From a virus, in IMG/VR virus record IMGVR_UViG_3300010883_000407, positions 1 through 25,522 of that record: 25,522 nucleotides of DNA. The stretch is one strand, 5' to 3'. Made by a program: the position numbers and the translations under genes. This document shows, one piece after another, positions 24,133 through 25,522 of this stretch. Each line of letters opens with the position of its first letter. The first letter of the stretch is position 1. The notes beneath the pieces are model-generated. The model saw nothing but the letters and a program-made list of their open reading frames with translations. It did not search any database and was not told the DNA's origin.

Positions 24133-25347
24133 CTATCCTATGTAAATTCCAAGTGGTGCTTTGTTTAATATTGATTGTTGTGAATTAGCTTGGTCTTGTT
24201 CTGCTCTTGACCTTTCAGTTAATGATACTGCTTCTAAAAATTCTTTTAGTTCATCAGACAACAATATTTTTTCTTCTCTACCTTCAGATTTTAAAGCATC
24301 ACCATCAAGTGTCACATCACCATCAGGAATTGGCATTGATGAATATTTACTTCTAATAATTCCTAATAATTCTTTTGAAAGAGCTAATGTATATTTTCGT
24401 ATCCATTGTCTTCCAGCAGCATTAATTTCATTATAAGTAATAAATTTATATGGTACATTACTTGGATCCGTCACCTTATTAGTGGTATATGTTCTTGTAG
24501 TCGATTCTTGATCATCTCTAAGATAATATTGAAAATACAACGACCTACCAGCATCACCAGCATTTGGTCTTGGGAATATTCTTAATTTATTATCAACCAA
24601 CTCAAATGAATAATTTGATTTCCTTACTTTATCATTTGTTTCAATAGCTTGTGCTCTAGCAATGTCATATGAAACTGGTCTCAATATAAATGAAACTGCT
24701 GGAGATACATTACCCATTCCAAAAGCATCTAACATCTGTCTTTGTTCAAATGAACCAGCAAATGGATCATAAAATCTTGTTATTGCTGCAGGACCATAAT
24801 TAAATACTCGTTGTACTTCTATTCTTTTATTTGTATGAGATGAAGTTACAGTAGATTCAGTTTGTAAATCATAAACTTGTTTATCGGCAAGTAAAGTTAC
24901 TGAACCACTATGTAATGTTACTCCACCACCTATATTTATAGCCTCACCATATTGTTCTGATAATACATACGATGTTCCCAGATGAGGTGATACTGCTTCA
25001 ATTGAACCAGTTCCCATTGCATGAGATGCAGATCCTTTATTACTATACCCAGATCCTGAAGTTCTATTTGTTGCTCCATATTGTTCCCACAACCAATTCT
25101 TCATATTATATTGATTTATGTGTTGTGAATATTCTGAAATTGCTTCTTCAAACATTGCATAGATAGAACCTGAATTAAACTCAAGTTGCATTACAGGATG
25201 TCCTAATCTACGAGCTACAAACTTACATGCCTGTAAACTTTCACTTTGAAATGATATGTCAGAATCATATATTCCATATGGTGTAGCACCTACTGATTGA
25301 GTAACTTGTGTTGGGTCTTCATATAAGTATGAAAATTTTGATGCCAT
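24133..25347 (-). CDS. Neck protein (gp13-like)
   Basis: A 404-residue protein, larger than T4 gp13 (309). The N-terminal part has CKFVARRLGHPVMQLEF (41-57) followed by FEEAISEYSQHINQYNMKNW, the helix set near the start of gp13-type neck proteins. The centre holds a Gly/Ser/Thr-rich stretch. The C-terminal third has RQWIRKYTLALSKELLG, IRSKYSSMPIPDGDVTLDGD and a charged helix, the most family-like region. It likely sits below the portal and joins head to tail. It is the first gene after the terminator at 25400-25430 and has a promoter-like motif and GGAG, so it probably heads the neck-tail operon. Confidence 0.7.
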   Translation of the reverse strand: MASKFSYLYEDPTQVTQSVGATPYGIYDSDISFQSESLQACKFVARRLGHPVMQLEFNSGSIYAMFEEAISEYSQHINQYNMKNWLWEQYGATNRTSGSGYSNKGSASHAMGTGSIEAVSPHLGTSYVLSEQYGEAINIGGGVTLHSGSVTLLADKQVYDLQTESTVTSSHTNKRIEVQRVFNYGPAAITRFYDPFAGSFEQRQMLDAFGMGNVSPAVSFILRPVSYDIARAQAIETNDKVRKSNYSFELVDNKLRIFPRPNAGDAGRSLYFQYYLRDDQESTTRTYTTNKVTDPSNVPYKFITYNEINAAGRQWIRKYTLALSKELLGIIRSKYSSMPIPDGDVTLDGDALKSEGREEKILLSDELKEFLEAVSLTERSRAEQDQANSQQSILNKAPLGIYIG

Positions 25348-25375
25348 GTAAACTTCTCCAAGATGATATTATTCT

Positions 25376-25390
25376 TCATATATAAATATC
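25376..25390 (-). promoter_or_regulatory. AT-rich promoter-like motif upstream of the neck operon
   Basis: The minus strand reads GATATTTATATATGA, identical to the copy at 15411-15425. It sits just after a terminator and 28 bases before the ATG at 25347, the position expected for a promoter. Confidence 0.55.
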
Positions 25391-25399
25391 AATGGAAAC

Positions 25400-25430
25400 A
25401 AAAAAGGATGAGATAAAAATCCCACCCTTT
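25400..25430 (-). terminator. Rho-independent terminator of the upstream gene
   Basis: On the minus strand AAAGGGTGGGA, a six-base loop TTTTTA, then TCTCATCCTTT form an 11-base stem with two G-U pairs, followed by further T. It lies about 30 bases after the stop of the partial gene at the right edge. Confidence 0.8.
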
Positions 25431-25460
25431 AGAGTTTGTTATTGTTTTAAGGTTTAGTTA

Positions 25461-25522
25461 TTAAAATGCTTTAGCACCTAATATTTGAACTACAAACTTA
25501 CCAGCTGTATAAGTACCCACAG
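25461..25522 (-). CDS. 3' end of an unidentified gene (partial)
   Basis: Only the last 19 complete codons are present: VGTYTAGKFVVQILGAKAF and a TAA stop. A terminator follows. In T4-like genomes a capsid gene often lies near the neck genes, so a virion protein is possible, but 19 residues cannot show this. Confidence 0.6.
   Translation of the reverse strand, partial: VGTYTAGKFVVQILGAKAF

Noticed and set aside
1-25522. tRNA genes, CRISPR arrays, insertion sequences, att sites
   Set aside because: No cloverleaf-like segment, regular spaced repeat, transposase or integrase was seen on either strand.

Overview
The window looks like part of an AT-rich genome of a T4-like contractile-tailed phage (or a metagenome-derived phage of that kind). 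Its character suggests the marine myoviruses known mostly from environmental sequence. Every supportable gene reads on the minus strand, so transcription runs from high to low coordinates. Genes are tightly packed and several share stop/start bases. Shine-Dalgarno sequences such as GGAG and AGGAG precede most starts, pointing to a bacterial host. If the UGA-containing thioredoxin described below is a real selenoprotein, that host must decode selenocysteine.

Layout in transcription order. (1) 25461-25522: the 3' end of an unidentified gene, followed by a terminator. (2) 22006-25347, neck and tail completion: gp13-like and gp14-like neck proteins, a small unknown, a gp15-like sheath terminator and a short coiled-coil protein. 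(3) 17149-21891, tail shaft: two tandem paralogous sheath proteins (one with an inserted extra domain) and a gp19-like tube protein, closed by a clear terminator. (4) 16407-17067: a GH108-type lysozyme and a tiny histone H1-like (Hc1) protein. (5) 15138-16394: a gp26-like protein whose 3' end overlaps a gp51-like reading frame that has no start codon of its own, so it is probably reached by a programmed frameshift in a T7 run, then a small unknown. (6) 5260-15125, tape measure and baseplate: tape measure, a large gp48/54-like candidate, a small LysM/gp53-like protein and a 1651-residue hub-like protein with a Cys- and Trp-rich C-terminus. (7) 1757-5215: a short family A DNA polymerase, a protein with an HNH-like core and an unknown protein. 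(8) 155-1697: a thiol/redox cluster of a CGFC thioredoxin-like protein with Pro-rich repeats, a Cys-rich metal-binding-type protein, and a thioredoxin whose first active-site Cys codon is an in-frame TGA.

Together the genes build the neck, shaft, tube, tape measure and baseplate of a contractile tail, with a lysis enzyme and a few DNA-metabolism genes embedded. The redox cluster at the left end is the unusual part. The TGA lies in W-TGA-GPCK, 44 residues before the cis-proline as in E. coli thioredoxin, and is followed by a hairpin with an AGGU apical loop at a spacing known for bacterial SECIS elements. None of the 24 genes seen ends in TGA. An AT-rich motif (minus strand ATATTTATATATGA or a variant) precedes seven transcription-unit starts and is probably the late promoter.
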